Below, piece by piece: positions 42,021 to 52,900 of a stretch of DNA of 64,000 bases. This DNA is from Proteles cristata cristata. Its lineage: Eukaryota; Chordata; Mammalia; Carnivora; Hyaenidae. The stretch covers positions 248,001-312,000 of the forward strand of contig JAESUZ010003099.1 in the NCBI GenBank assembly GCA_017311185.1, in the 5' to 3' direction. Numbering within the stretch: position 1 is the stretch's first letter; each line of letters starts with the position of its first letter. Both the position numbers and the translations under genes were made by a program. The notes below the pieces were generated by a model, which was not told the origin of the DNA, made no database searches, and was given only the letters and a program-made list of their open reading frames with translations.

Positions 42021-42121
42021 TTTTCTTTTTTTAAATAGGCCCCACACCCAGTGTGGGGCTTGAACTTACAACCCTGAGTTCAAGGATCGCACACTCCACC
42101 AACTGAGCCATCCAAGCACCC
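42021..42121 (-). mobile_element. short tRNA-Lys-derived SINE with 18-bp TSD
   Basis: Only the tRNA-related part is present: GTGTGGGGCTTGAACTTACA, CCCTGAGTTCAAGGATCGCA, CCAACTGAGCCATCCAAGCA. It has a T-rich tail on the left. CTTGATGTCACTTTTTCT (42003-42020) and CTTGATGTCAGTTTTTCT (42122-42139) are an 18-bp TSD with one change. The lack of a CT body and spacer suggests an older, simpler subfamily. CCCCACACCCAGTGTGGGG forms a small hairpin. Confidence 0.88.
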
Positions 42122-42356
42122 CTTGATGTCAGTTTTTCTTACTGCTGGTGATGGTAATCTTGATCACTTGATTCAAGTGGCGTCTGGGTTTCTCCACTCT
42201 AAAGTTGCTGTTTTAATTAATAAATCAGTCTTTGTAATTAACAAATATCTTCCGGGGCAGTTCCTTTGAGATTGTGCAAAGGTCTTGTTTCTTCTCAGGC
42301 TTTCACCTCCTGATTTTAGCATCCATTGTAGGTCACATTTTAAAATGAGCTCTTCC

Positions 42357-42559
42357 TGGGGCACCTGGGTGGCTCAGTTGGTTAGGTGGCCGACTTCTGC
42401 TCAGGTCATGATCTCGCAGTTTGTGAGTTTGAGCCCTGTGTCGGGCTCTGTGCTGACAGCTCAGAGCCTGAAGCCTGCTTCATATTCTGTGTCTCCTCTC
42501 TCTGCACCTCCCCTGCTCATGCTCTGTCTCTCTGTCTCTCAAAAATAAATAAACGTTAC
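42357..42559 (+). mobile_element. carnivore tRNA-Lys SINE, type B
   Basis: GGGGCACCTGGGTGGCTCAG to CAAAAATAAATAAACGTTAC. The TSD AATGAGCTCTTCC (42344-42356) / AATGAGCCCTTCC (42560-42572) differs at one base. It is inserted at the end of the old L1. Confidence 0.94.
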
Positions 42560-42572
42560 AATGAGCCCTTCC

Positions 42573-43993
42573 CTGTGAGCACGGTTGTGGCCTGCCTGAG
42601 ACTTGATCTTGACTCTGCTGAGCAGTTAATCATTTTGGTGTCAAATCATTTCGACCAGACCATTTAATGGTGGCCTGTTAAAAATCACTGCACATAGAGA
42701 CCTATAGACAAATAGGCATTTTGCCTCTAAATGGAACGGGTTAACTTTTTTGTGGAAACACATTCTTGCATTGAAGGGCCAGTGTCAGCCTCCTAACATT
42801 CCTAAGATTCCTTCTGTAATCTTTCATGGGTTTTTGACTCTCATTTTTCGCCTGTGCCATATTTTATGGTAATAGGAGTAACTCCTGGTCCTTCTGTTAG
42901 TTACGGAGAGTAAATACTACCTGATGTATTCTTATGAGTGTTTTACTCCATGTCTAAGTACAGATTGATCGTCCTATGATAAATTATTTTTGCATACATA
43001 TTATGTGGCACACAACTTCTGATAAATTAGTTAAGTCCTTATAATTTTACTTATGAAATCTCACGGTAGGAAGCCATTGGTAAAATACCTTTACTGCTTG
43101 TAAGCTTCGAGGCCCTTTTCCTTGAAGAGCTGGTCTAATTTCTTGGCTACTTTTAATTCTTTGAAAATAGAGCTTGCCTAGATGAAGATCCAGTGTGACT
43201 CCTTTTGCCCTCTGTAATTTTTCGTATTTCTGTTACTACTTCTCAGCTCTTTTGGCCAGCAGTTTGTGTGAAAACAAAGCATGAAGTCAAAGCACGTTCA
43301 GCTGGTGATTGGTGGGATTATAAAAGCTACACTTTATCTCCGTGAGCATTTTGCTCTGGGTCAAAGCTCATTCTTGGGTCTTACCACCTGTGTCTTGTAT
43401 ATGGAGAAAGAGTTTATTGGCTTGATATCAGGACTTAAGAAGGTCAGTCTTTTTCAAGGGCATTTGCCTTTTGCCCTTGACATTTTGTAAGAAGTGTCCA
43501 TATTCCTCTCACCCCTGACACCCTTGGGTTTGGGAGTGGGGTTAGGTGCAATTTGGTACAAACCCCAGCTGGCCAGTTAAAGCCTAGTGTTATAATGTTT
43601 TGAAAATATGCCTGGCTGACTCTGACCTCTGAATGTGCAACGTATCTTTGCAACAGTAAGAGATCTTGAAGAGCTTGAAGTAGTTTTGATCATTCATCGT
43701 GACATTCTTCAGCCACAAGTATTTGCTAAGAACAACTTGCGTGTCTTGCCTCCGGTTGAAAGGTTGAGAGTGTAAGACTGTAACTCTAGTTGTGTAGAGA
43801 GACACACAGTCACATTTGGTATTTCTTTACTCTGTATAGTTCCTGCCTTCATCCTCTTTACCTTTCCTTCATTCTAGAACAGAGGAATATTTTACTTGCC
43901 ATATTAGTAATTACTGTGTGTCCTATTATTAATTAAAATAAAAAATGGACTTAACTTTTCCCGATTTAAAAATTCCACCTTAATATGCTTGAT
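42573..43993. other. AT-rich non-coding interval, 1.4 kb
   Basis: No transposon or gene recognised and very little CpG. Short frames at 43281-43490 (plus) and 43444-43805 (minus) overlap and have no family resemblance. Confidence 0.45.
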
Positions 43994-44055
43994 CTTTCTT
44001 TCTTTCTTTCCTTCTTTCTTTTTTTCCTTCTTTTTTTCTTTCTTTCTTTCTTTTT
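43994..44055. repeat. (TTTC)n microsatellite
   Basis: Imperfect TTTC/TTCC/T-rich units over about 60 bp, ending TTTCTTTCTTTTTAG. Confidence 0.9.
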
Positions 44056-44284
44056 AGTTAAGTCATGGTTGAGGAGGTGAGTGGCATGTCAATGGTCCTT
44101 GAGTTTAGCAAGAAGCTTTCTCATCCTATAGAATCTTGACTTTCAGGTACCAATTCATAGATGCTTTAGTAGTGCCTAGGGTAACAGAGCTGGCATTCAA
44201 AGCACCAAACAAGTCATGCTGTCATTACTCTGGTTCTTTATTCCATCTCTTTCCTGGAGACATGGGGAATATTAACAGTGATGC
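44056..44284. other. non-coding spacer
   Basis: No repeat or gene recognised. Confidence 0.4.
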
Positions 44285-44475
44285 CAGCCATGCGTAACCA
44301 TTTATTGAACCAGGACTATGTGCCAGGAAGTCTGGGGGTAGTTTGCAAATAGCATCTCATTCGATCTTAATAGAAACCTGCTAATATTTCAGAGACAGAA
44401 CCCAGTGCTTGAAATATTGAATGACTCACCCAAGATTGTATAGTGAGTAGACCAGAGACCTGCTTGTGGATTGTC
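44285..44475 (-). mobile_element. MIR SINE fragment
   Basis: AACCATTTATTGAACCAGGA, CTATGTGCCAGGAAGTCTGG, GCATCTCATTCGATCTTAAT, TGACTCACCCAAGATTGTAT and AGTGAGTAGACCAGAGACCT follow reverse-complemented MIR over most of its length. Confidence 0.68.
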
Positions 44476-44574
44476 TAAGGTCAGTGCTCACCCCAGACAG
44501 CGTTCTGTGACAGTCCTTATGTCACTAAAGTGGAGTAAGCCTTCAGGATTGCCGTTCCCTAAAAGTATTCTTGA

Positions 44575-44787
44575 TTTTTTTAAATGTTTGTTTATTTTTG
44601 AGAGAGAGCAAGGGAGCGCAGGTGGAGGAGGGGCAGAGAGAGAGAGGGAGACACAGAATCTGAAGCAGGCTCCAGGCTCTGTGAGCTGTCAGCACAGATC
44701 CTGATGCAGGGTTTGAATCCAAAAACTGTGAAATCATGACCTGAGCCAAAGTCAGATGCTCAACTGACTGAGCCACCCACGTGCCCC
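44575..44787 (-). mobile_element. carnivore tRNA-Lys SINE, type B
   Basis: Antisense, with CTGTGAGCTGTCAGCACAGA and head GACTGAGCCACCCACGTGCC. The flanks CCTAAAAGTATTCTT and CCTAAAATATCTTT are the decayed TSD. Confidence 0.92.
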
Positions 44788-44955
44788 TAAAATATCTTTA
44801 AATTTTTAAAACATTTCAGAGGATTTTTAAAAATTTATTTTTAATGTTTGTTTTTTGGGAGGTTCAGCTATTGTCACACCTTTGGTTTCTGGGCATAAAA
44901 TTATAGATATGAGGAAAGGTAATTGCTCCCGCATGGCACAGTCATGCCTTTTCTT

Positions 44956-45182
44956 TTCTTTCTTTTTTTTTTTTTAATGTTTTATTTATTTCTAGGAGAG
45001 AGAGAGAGAGACAGCGTGAGCAGGGGAGGGTCAGAGAGAGGAGTCACAGACTCTGAAACAGGCTCCAGGCTCTGAGCTGGCAGTCAGCACAGAGCCTGAC
45101 GCGGGGCTCGAACCCACGAACCGCGAGATCACGACCTAAGCGAAAGTCGGATGCTTAACCAACTAAGCCACCCAGGCGCCCC
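44956..45182 (-). mobile_element. carnivore tRNA-Lys SINE, type A
   Basis: Antisense type A (GGCAGTCAGCACAGAGCC, GACCTAAGCGAAAGTCGG). TGCCTTTTCTT at 44945-44955 and 45183-45193 is an exact 11-bp TSD. One GA pair shorter in the purine tract than most type A copies. Confidence 0.94.
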
Positions 45183-45193
45183 TGCCTTTTCTT

Positions 45194-46281
45194 GAAGCTG
45201 AGTACGACTTCTCTCTTAGATTTTCTTGCTTTACTGCGAGTAGAAACTTGAGGCTTTGGGCTGGTGGAGTATTATATTTAATGGCAGAAGAGATTAAGCA
45301 CTAAACACTTAACTTGACAGTATGCAGACGTTGCGGATGAGTCACTTGTAACTTCCTTGACCTTTCGTGTGAGTGGCCCCGCTCTACCTGCAACAGTGTG
45401 TGGAGTTTGGATTCAGGAAGCCCGGCAAATAGTGCAATTGGGATCTTAGCTGGAATAGATAAAAAGCCCTAACTTCAACCTCCCTTGCATTTATACTTCC
45501 TAAATCTCTAAGATATAAGCTTCTGATTGTACTGGGCTCATGATGAGATCATCTTTGGAAGAAGGAAGTCCTGAGAAAGGACGAGGGTGGGTTTTCATCC
45601 AGCAGGTAATTAAGAACCTGCCTTACAAGTTTTGGAAAAGTTGGGGTCAGAGGTGTTGGGCTTAAGATGCAACAGGGTTTTGCTGGGTAATGAATGGATG
45701 ATTTGGGACTTCAAGGAGCTACCCTGCTTCCATAGTCTGAAAGTTCCTTCGTGGGCTAAGAAGAGACATGGTGGACATTATAAACACAGCAGTCACAAAT
45801 AACTTGGACACTAAAAGACACTCTTTGGCTATTGGGTTTGAGTGTAAAGTAGCCATGTGACTTGCATGTGAGTGATGCTTAGACAATGAGACAGAAAATT
45901 GTCACATTGTTCTCTGTGTACTGTGCATGCCTCCGAGGTGGGTAGCGGGACCGCTCACCACTGATGTTTTATTGTTCTGTTAGTCTAACAGCTGAAGTAT
46001 AAAGGCTGTGTTGGTAAGAAGCAGTAAGGGCCTGGTCTGTTTTTTGTTGCTGATGGAAAGTTATTTTGTTACTACCTTATCTCTTAAATTACACTTCAGG
46101 AAGTGATTAGAAATTGAAATTGCAGAAGATTGTTATAATGATACATATGCCGTGTGCAGATTCTTAAAAACTTGGCCCCGGGGGTGGGGGGTGGGGGAGG
46201 TCTGGCATATAAGTAGAAAACACTGGAGACGGCTTCCCTGAAATCAGAGGCATTCTGACATGGGAGACTTCTTGTCATTAC
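45194..46281. other. non-coding interval, 1.1 kb
   Basis: No transposon or gene recognised. GGGGGTGGGGGGTGGGGGAG near 46181-46200 is a G-rich run with quadruplex potential. Confidence 0.45.
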
Positions 46282-46292
46282 AATTTCCTTGT

Positions 46293-46500
46293 TTCATTCA
46301 TTCATTCATTCATTCATTCAAAGTTCATTTTGAGAGAGACGGAGGTGGTGCAAGCATGGGAGGGACAGAGAGAGAGGGAGAGGGAAAAGCAGTTAGCACA
46401 GAACCTGATGCGGGGCTCAAACCCACAAACTGCGAGATCATGACCTGAGCCAAAACCAAGATTCGGACACTCAACCAACTGAGCCACCCAGGTGTCCCGG
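46293..46500 (-). mobile_element. carnivore tRNA-Lys SINE, type B, with (ATTC)n tail
   Basis: Antisense; the A-rich tail has become seven ATTC units (46294-46320). The body is shortened (GAGGGAAAAGCAGTTAGCAC) and the head reads AACTGAGCCACCCAGGTGTC. AATTTCCTTGT at 46282-46292 and an equal word from 46501 are the TSD. Confidence 0.9.
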
Positions 46501-46511
46501 AATTTCCTTGT

Positions 46512-47440
46512 CTTGGAATATTTGGGTGCATCGACCCCAGTGCAGTGAGGCGTTCCCGTGGGCATGGAGGGAGACCGGATTCTGTCCCCCTTTCCCCGTG
46601 CAGGGACTGGGCAAGGGGCCCCAGGGAACAGGCAGCTGGGGAATGATGGAGCCCACTTTCCCTCCCACCCTCTTGCTGTTCTCAGCCCCGCTTCTTTGAA
46701 TTGTTTGCACTCCTTGACTTGAGCTCTCATTCCTATTTACTAAATCCCCTCCTTGTAACAAACCCAGGGTCACAGGGGTCGGCTTTGAGGATAAGGCTTA
46801 CTGGATGATTTGGCTTGATGGTTTCAGAAAGGGTATGTTTCACCCAGGTACGGAATAGCTAGTAAAGCTTCTCTAAGTCTGTTTTCAAGAATTTGGACTA
46901 AAACAACAGTGTAGCATTAGGGTGATTAAGAGGATTCCCAGCCATTGGCAATGCTGTTTGATGAGGTCTAAGGTGGTAAGGCTCTTCTGGCTACACGTGC
47001 AATGCCAGAGAATTGAAGATGCCATGGGATACTGTGAATGTAGGCTAAAAATGCTAATTCAGGTCAGCTTTACTTATCTAACCCCAAATTGCCTTGTAAA
47101 ATGCGCATCCATAAATTTTTAGAATTGGAGGCATGGTTCATACTCAGTGTGTTTTGTTTTTTCTATAAACTATTGTATGACAGGAACATTTCCACAAAGG
47201 GGCACAAATCCTCTAGTGCCCGTTTTAATGAGGAACATAGTAGCCATTGTGCTGATGTACCGTGGTTCTTGCGAATCTGTCCCCTGAGGTTGGGCATTCA
47301 GCCTGTTTCTAGTTTTCTCTATTAAAAATACGAAGGGACCTCTAGAAAGGGCCATTCTTCCTGTGGTGATCGTGGCGCGTCTGCTGTCCGTGCTGAACAT
47401 GACGTCGGATGCTGTGACAAGTGAAACAAAGACCAGGGAG
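46512..47440. other. non-coding interval
   Basis: Frames at 46314-46773 run out of the adjacent SINE and are not genes. The rest, including GGCATTCAGCCTGTTTCTAG near 47293, shows no recognised repeat. Confidence 0.45.
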
Positions 47441-47620
47441 CCATAGGAGGTTAGAGGCGTGAGGGATGCTTTCTGTCCAGTGTGATCAAGGAAGGCTACC
47501 TGGAAGAGGGGCAGTTGATTCTGGGTCTCGAAGAACGAGCAGGAGCAAGAACAGCAGATCCAGGAAATGGAACTCCCAAGCAGCAGAGAGAGCAGCTTCC
47601 GGGTAGCGTGGCTGCAGTGT
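47441..47620 (-). mobile_element. L2 LINE fragment
   Basis: GTGTGATCAAGGAAGGCTAC, CTGGAAGAGGGGCAGTTGAT, TCTGGGTCTCGAAGAACGAG and GCGTGGCTGCAGTGTGT match the order of reverse-complemented L2 (GGTGGTCAGGGAAGGCTTCC ... GAGGTGACATTTGAG ... TCTTGAAGGATGAG). Confidence 0.65.
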
Positions 47621-48239
47621 GTCGGATCGTCTGCTGGAGAGTGCCAAATGCAGTTTCCTAGAAAATAATCCAGCCGTAAGTATGTGTCCTCATCTGTTTT
47701 GGAATAAGCGTGTACTACAAGTGTATAATGAAAGTGCTGCGCAGGAGATGCTTCATACACAGTATGTCACTACAGGCTGGACTCCTGTTTGCCAGTCACT
47801 CTTTGATCTTCCCTAAAGGCAATTCCTCAGTCATAGGAGGGAGTCTTCATACTCGATGTTCAGGTGACAAAAAGGAGGCACTGAAGTGTGCCGTTGCCCA
47901 TAAAATATACAGTAAGCAATCAACATATGTACAAGCAAACTGTAGTTCGTTCATTTATTCATGCGTCTACCAGGCATCTTGGGGGTAAGATATTAAGTGC
48001 TAGATGGGCCATTAATGGAACCAAAGAAAGACCCCATCTCCCAAAGAAACGAATGGAATAATTGAAGAAAGAATCAAAATAAACAAGCACGGCAGTGAAA
48101 ACAAGATCTCAGCAGTATGTTAAGTTCCTGGAAGTCACACATAGGATGCCAGGGAGGGCCAGGGAAGAGGCGCCTACTGGGAAGACTCCCAGAAGAGGCT
48201 GCAAGGGGGTCTCCCAGCAGGAGGGGTGGGGAGAGGGAG
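47621..48239 (-). mobile_element. unique DNA with probable L2 end relic
   Basis: TTCGTTCATTTATTCATGCG, CTACCAGGCATCTTGGGG, AATCAAAATAAACAAGCACG and later AGGGAGGGCCAGGGAAGAGG fit, loosely and in order, the reverse-complemented L2 3' end (CATTCATTCATTCAACAAAT ... GTGCCAGGCACTG ... GGTGGTCAGGGAAGGC). The first 320 bp are unassigned. Confidence 0.35.
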
Positions 48240-48707
48240 CAGACGGAGCCCTCCTGTGGAGGCAGAGCCATCAGCCCAGCACAGACACGGAGGATTAGAG
48301 GACATCACCGCTGGGAGGGAACTTGCATAGGTACCGGTGTATATACTGTCCCCTGCGGCTGGAGAGGTGGGGGGAGACGGGCCATGCGTGCCCGGAATGC
48401 CGCGCCCTAGGAAAACTCTTGAGTTTAATTAAAAACAAAACAAAACAGGATCTGATTTACCCAGGAAGTGAATGGGATGGTGCCGTCTAGTGACCATGAG
48501 CGTACTGCAGGGGAAAGGAGGGGTGGAGAGGGAAGCTCTCTAAGGGCCAGTTCTCCCTTAGCGCTTTGAAATATGAGGAAATGAGCTCTCTTGCTCCAGA
48601 GAGCCACTGTGCCCAGAACGGTGTGGTAAGTGGGTGGATTCCTGGTGAGAATGATTTTATTATGGCCTAGGCCGTGAGTGGGATGGGAGAGAGAGTGGTA
48701 ACGAGAT
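48240..48707. other. non-coding interval
   Basis: No repeat or gene recognised. AAAACAAAACAAAACAGG at 48432-48449 is simple sequence. Confidence 0.4.
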
Positions 48708-48722
48708 TAACTTGTCTCCTTG

Positions 48723-48884
48723 TGGGGCGCCTGGGTGGCTCAGTCGGGTAAGCGTCCGATTTCTGCTTCGGTCATGATCACACGGTTCGTGGGTTCGAGC
48801 CCCGCATCGGGCTCTGTGCTGACAGCTCAGAGCCTGGAGCCTGTTTCAGATTCTGTGTCTCCTTCTCTCTCTGCCCCTCCCCTG

Positions 48885-48928
<44 letters not shown>

Positions 48929-48957
48929 GAAATAAATAAAACATTAAAAAAATAAAA
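48723..48957 (+). mobile_element. carnivore tRNA-Lys SINE, type B/A tail, perfect TSD
   Basis: GGGGCGCCTGGGTGGCTCAG to CAGAAATAAATAAAACATTA. TAACTTGTCTCCTTG is identical at 48708-48722 and 48958-48972 (15 of 15). The CT tract contains about 26 TC-type units (48880-48929), which may vary in length. Confidence 0.95.
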
Positions 48958-48972
48958 TAACTTGTCTCCTTG

Positions 48973-49364
48973 CCCCAGGTGGCATTTGAGGGGAGCAGGG
49001 GGTCTGCCTCTGCCACATGGCCCTGTGTCCTGCGTCCCTTCCCGCAAAGTGGGTGGTAGTTAAACCAGCTTTGCCATACGCTGGATTCTAGTTGGGGCTT
49101 TGACCATTCAGCCCATTTCATCAACTTAGCGCGAGCACCTTTTCCTCTTTAAAAGACCAGAAGGGGAGGAAACACCGTGTTGCTTTCCCCTGATGTGTGT
49201 CATACTGACTCTCACGTGAGGAATGTTTAATTGAAGTATATTTAAATGAATTTAAGACACATTGTCTTAAAGGTTTGAAACTTGAAGATGTCAGAGGCAA
49301 AATAGGTTCCTGCTTTTGCGTGGCCAGTGCCGCTGGAAAGGAGAACCGGAGTTAGTGAGGTCTT
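48973..49364. other. non-coding interval
   Basis: No repeat or gene recognised; AT-rich from 49225 to 49270. Confidence 0.4.
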
Positions 49365-49520
49365 AACGTGTATTCATTCAACTCCGCACACGTATATTGA
49401 GCTCCTTTCGTGTGCCAGGCGCTGTTCTCGCTACTACGAAAGCAACAGCGAACAAAAACAAAACCCCTGCTCTCGCAGTGTTTGTATTCCGGTGGATTTG
49501 GACGACCGACAACCCTCTAT
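49365..49520 (-). mobile_element. L2 LINE 3' end
   Basis: GTGTATTCATTCAACTCCGC, ATATTGAGCTCCTTTCGTGT, GCCAGGCGCTGTTCTCGCTA, AACAGCGAACAAAAACAAAA and CCCCTGCTCTCGCAGTGTTT match the reverse-complemented L2 3' terminus almost without gaps. It is the clearest L2 here. Confidence 0.78.
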
Positions 49521-49649
49521 TGCGTTGTCTTAGAAACTTCAGAAGAAACTAGTGACATGGAGTGGCTTGCCCCGATTTTCACTTTGGAGTGTTTTATGCC
49601 CAAGGAACACTTGGGGCCTATTGCATCAGTTACAGTTTCATGAGTTTTC

Positions 49650-49884
49650 TTTCTTTCTTTTTTTTTTTTTTTAAATGTTTTATTTATTTCTAGGAAAGAG
49701 AGAGAGAGAGAGACAGCGTGAGCAGGGGAGGGTCAGAGAGAGAGGGAGTCACAGACTGAAACAGGCTCCAGGCTCTGAGCTGGCAGTCAGCACAGAGACC
49801 AACGCGGGGCTCGAACCCACGAACCGCGAGATCATGACCTGAGCGAAAGTCGGACGCTTAACCGACTAAGCCACCCAGGCACCC
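49650..49884 (-). mobile_element. carnivore tRNA-Lys SINE, type A, near-perfect TSD
   Basis: Antisense type A with GGCAGTCAGCACAGAGACCA and GACTAAGCCACCCAGGCACC. CAGTTTCATGAGTTTTC (49633-49649) and CAGTTTCGTGAGTTTTC (49885-49901) differ at one base, a CpG-to-CpA type change. Confidence 0.95.
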
Positions 49885-49901
49885 CAGTTTCGTGAGTTTT
49901 C

Positions 49902-52900
49902 ACGGGTCATTCGTTAAAACCGGCCCTTGGACTGGTCATTCGTGAACGACACCCTCTCTTTCCCTCCTTAATTCCTCCACCGCTGTTGGGCCATTCAGCA
50001 CTGAGGTTACGTTTGGCGTTTCCTAATCCACGTGAGGACGGGTGGTTACGTGGCCAACACGGGCTCGATCGGGTGCCTCTCAGGTGGGCCCGGTGGTTCT
50101 CGAACAGATTCCTGCTTCCACCCGGTCCCAAGGCCACACCTGCCTCACCCCAGTCCAGGAGGCCAGCCACGTGTCTTCACCGAGCCCAGAGCAGAGTTCT
50201 AGAAAAATATGCTCCCTTTGCTATAAGAAACCCTCCTCCTGCTCCCAACTTTCTGTGCAGGGACGGAGTCTCACGGTAGGCGTTTCAAGGATCTTTAGGC
50301 CAAGAAAAAGCACTGAAACGGGTGTAGTGTGGAAATGAGGCTGATCTCCAGGAAACGCCAGGACAACACTCTGTGGTTCCTGTGACCCTCTCTGGGTCGT
50401 GTGCGTGCCGCATGTGCTTCCTTGTGGATACCCATGTTTGTGTCTGGTTATGTGTGCTCCTAAACCACCCACTACCGTGGAATCTTTGAAGGAGAGAGCA
50501 TAAACTTTCAGAATTGTCACAAGGGTGACTTTATTTGATGGTTATCCCATGAGCATAGAACAACTTTCCTTGATTAATATTTATGTACTCTCTTCAAGAC
50601 CTAAAAGAAATCTCCGTGTTGAGCCACATTACAAAGAGGGCAATGCCATTGTTGGAGAGCACAGGAGATGACGATGGTCAGCGTGGGGGTGTATGCGTGA
50701 GGCCCTGTCCACGCAGTTGAAGTGGATGAGGTGGGCTCTGTCTGCAGGCTCTACTTCGGGACCAGGACATCATCCAGGCTGATTGCGTCCTCTGTCTTTG
50801 TTCAAGCCAAGGGGGTAAACAGACCTGATAAATTATTCACAAAAGGTTATCAGTCTTGAGGGTGTGGCTGTTGAACCACACCCGAGAAGCAGCTCCCTAG
50901 ATGAAGCCAACTCATAAAGCTACTTAAGAGCCTCCACCCTAGTTGATGGTCCAGATTATCTCCAAGGGAGTGACCTGCACCACTGTTAAGATGTTCAGTG
51001 GATAATGGGTGCATTCATACACAGAGCTTCAGTACAGCATTCTCTTGGATGGAACCATGGGAAATAAGACATGAGCACACACTCACACTTCTCATTAGCT
51101 TTCTGGGTCATGGCTGGCTTCTGGCCATCCTTCTTGCCCAGCTACCTTTAGGAACTGAGCCTTCGTAAGATTGTTGAAAATGCTTATGTTCTGAAAACCC
51201 AAGGGAAAACTTGACTCCTACCCCTTCAGAAAGTTGCCCACAAGAGTAAATTAAAGTTTTAAAATGGGACTGTCCACACATACAGCATTTGGTCTTGAGC
51301 AGTATAAATTTACCATGTTATTAAACTGATAATTGGCGTGGTGGTCTGATGCCACATCAGTGTTTTAATTTGGGAAGTACTTTGATAAGTTTCTGACTTA
51401 TACATTATAGGGATACGTTTGCAATCCCAAATCCATGTCAAAGAGAGTCAGTAGACATTGCTGCTGCTACCATGTTTTTGCCTTAGAACCCATTGGTGGT
51501 ACTTTCATTTCCTTTAGTGGACTTCAGTGAAATTTAGGAAAGCTTATAAATTCCACTAGGGTTAATTGTAAATACAGGAGAAGTATGTCCATATCTTAAT
51601 TGGAAATCGGGACAAAATTAGTTTTCCTCACACTACTGGTTAGCATGGATTTTGTATTTGTTAAAATATTTTCAAATTACGTACAGATTTTGTCTCTCTC
51701 ATATAAACGTGATTTCATCTTTCTTACATGTTTTAGTTTTCATTTTATTTATGTGGCGTGTTTGGCATATTACTTTCACTTAAAGTGGCCTCGTTTTCCA
51801 ACTCATTGATAAAGCCTCTACAATAATGATAATAAATAATGTTGAATCACATTAATGCGCTAGAATTTGTAAAACATCTGTCTAATGTTAAAAATGGTAA
51901 TTATGTCTAATTCTTTGATACTTTAGACACCTCGGCAGTAAAATCTTATTTCCTCGGGATAAATTCACAGAAGTAACTAGGTCAGACGTACAAACAGGAT
52001 TTGATTTGGTTAAGGTGTTTATAATTATCAAAGACTCTTTAAGTTAGAATGGTAGAGAAGTATATAAAGTTAAGATTCTTCTGGGGAGGGACCTCAGTCC
52101 CACTTTCCAAAGTGAGCCATGGAATGGCTCTTGGGAGATGTAGAGGAATCCACTGTTGGTTTTCTGTAGCTGTTGGCTGGACGCAGTGCAGTTTCCTGTA
52201 TTAGTAATATTCATGCCCTCTTGACTGTGATCAAGATATGGCTGGAAGCAGCAGTACCGCCCCTCCCCCCGCCCCCCACGTTCCTGGGTGTGAGGGTCAT
52301 TGGAAGAATCGGTGCAGGTAAGAGAGGAACTGTACACCCCAGGCCCAAGAGTGCTGATGGGCCAGAAGCTGGGGGTGGGGGTGGGGAGAGGTGGTTCAGG
52401 TGTGTTTAGGGAAGAACATGCTCCTGGCTACACGTCCGTGACCTGAGTGTCTCTGACATTTGATTTCGTCTTCTGGACCCATAGGTAGAAATCACGTTTG
52501 ACGTCTTTTCCACTTTTCTAGGAAACGTGGTAGAGCAAAGGGGAAGAAACCAGTATATAAGACCGCTTCTTACAAATGCATTAATCTCCTCCATGAGCTT
52601 GCAGAAGAATAATACAGTGGGGTTCCCCCCTTTGCTTTTTTTTTTTTTTCTCTTTATTGAGTTGTTTTTGAATCCTTTGCCTTTGAAAGGAGATACCTTC
52701 CATGTCCTGTATGTGTTCACTAACTTTGCTACCCTGGCCTGAGTATAATTAGGTTACCTGTCACTCTGTCCCACAGCCCTTTCTCCGTCCCCGCGTCTGA
52801 AGGGAAAATCGGCCTGATGTGTGTGGTGGGGTTTTGGCCTTTGGAGACATTGGCAGTCAGTTCCCAGAGTTTGATTTGCTAGCATTGGGCCCAGCTCACA

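Larger units (their letters stand above)
41345..42343 (-). mobile_element. old L1 (L1ME/L1MC-like) 3' UTR, antisense, cut by two SINEs
   Basis: In order: AGAAAAGTTGCAAAGTTAGT, TCATGTCCTTTTTCTTTTCT, GATAGTTTTGAACAGTACTG, GGGGGAAGAATACCACACAA, CTTGATCACTTGATTCAAGT, TTCACCTCCTGATTTTAGCA. These are characteristic of reverse-complemented L1ME/L1MC 3' UTRs. SINEs at 41683-41870 and 42021-42121 divide it, and a third abuts its right end. Confidence 0.78.

Noticed and set aside
42021..42121. Possible tRNA gene
   Set aside because: The B box and partial cloverleaf words belong to a tRNA-derived SINE with a TSD and T-rich tail. No complete acceptor stem or anticodon arm was found.
47170..47760. 196-codon minus-strand open frame, the longest in the window
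   Set aside because: Its middle overlaps an L2 3' fragment (47441-47620), it has no recognised family, domain order or splice pair, and length alone is within chance for a 64-kb window.
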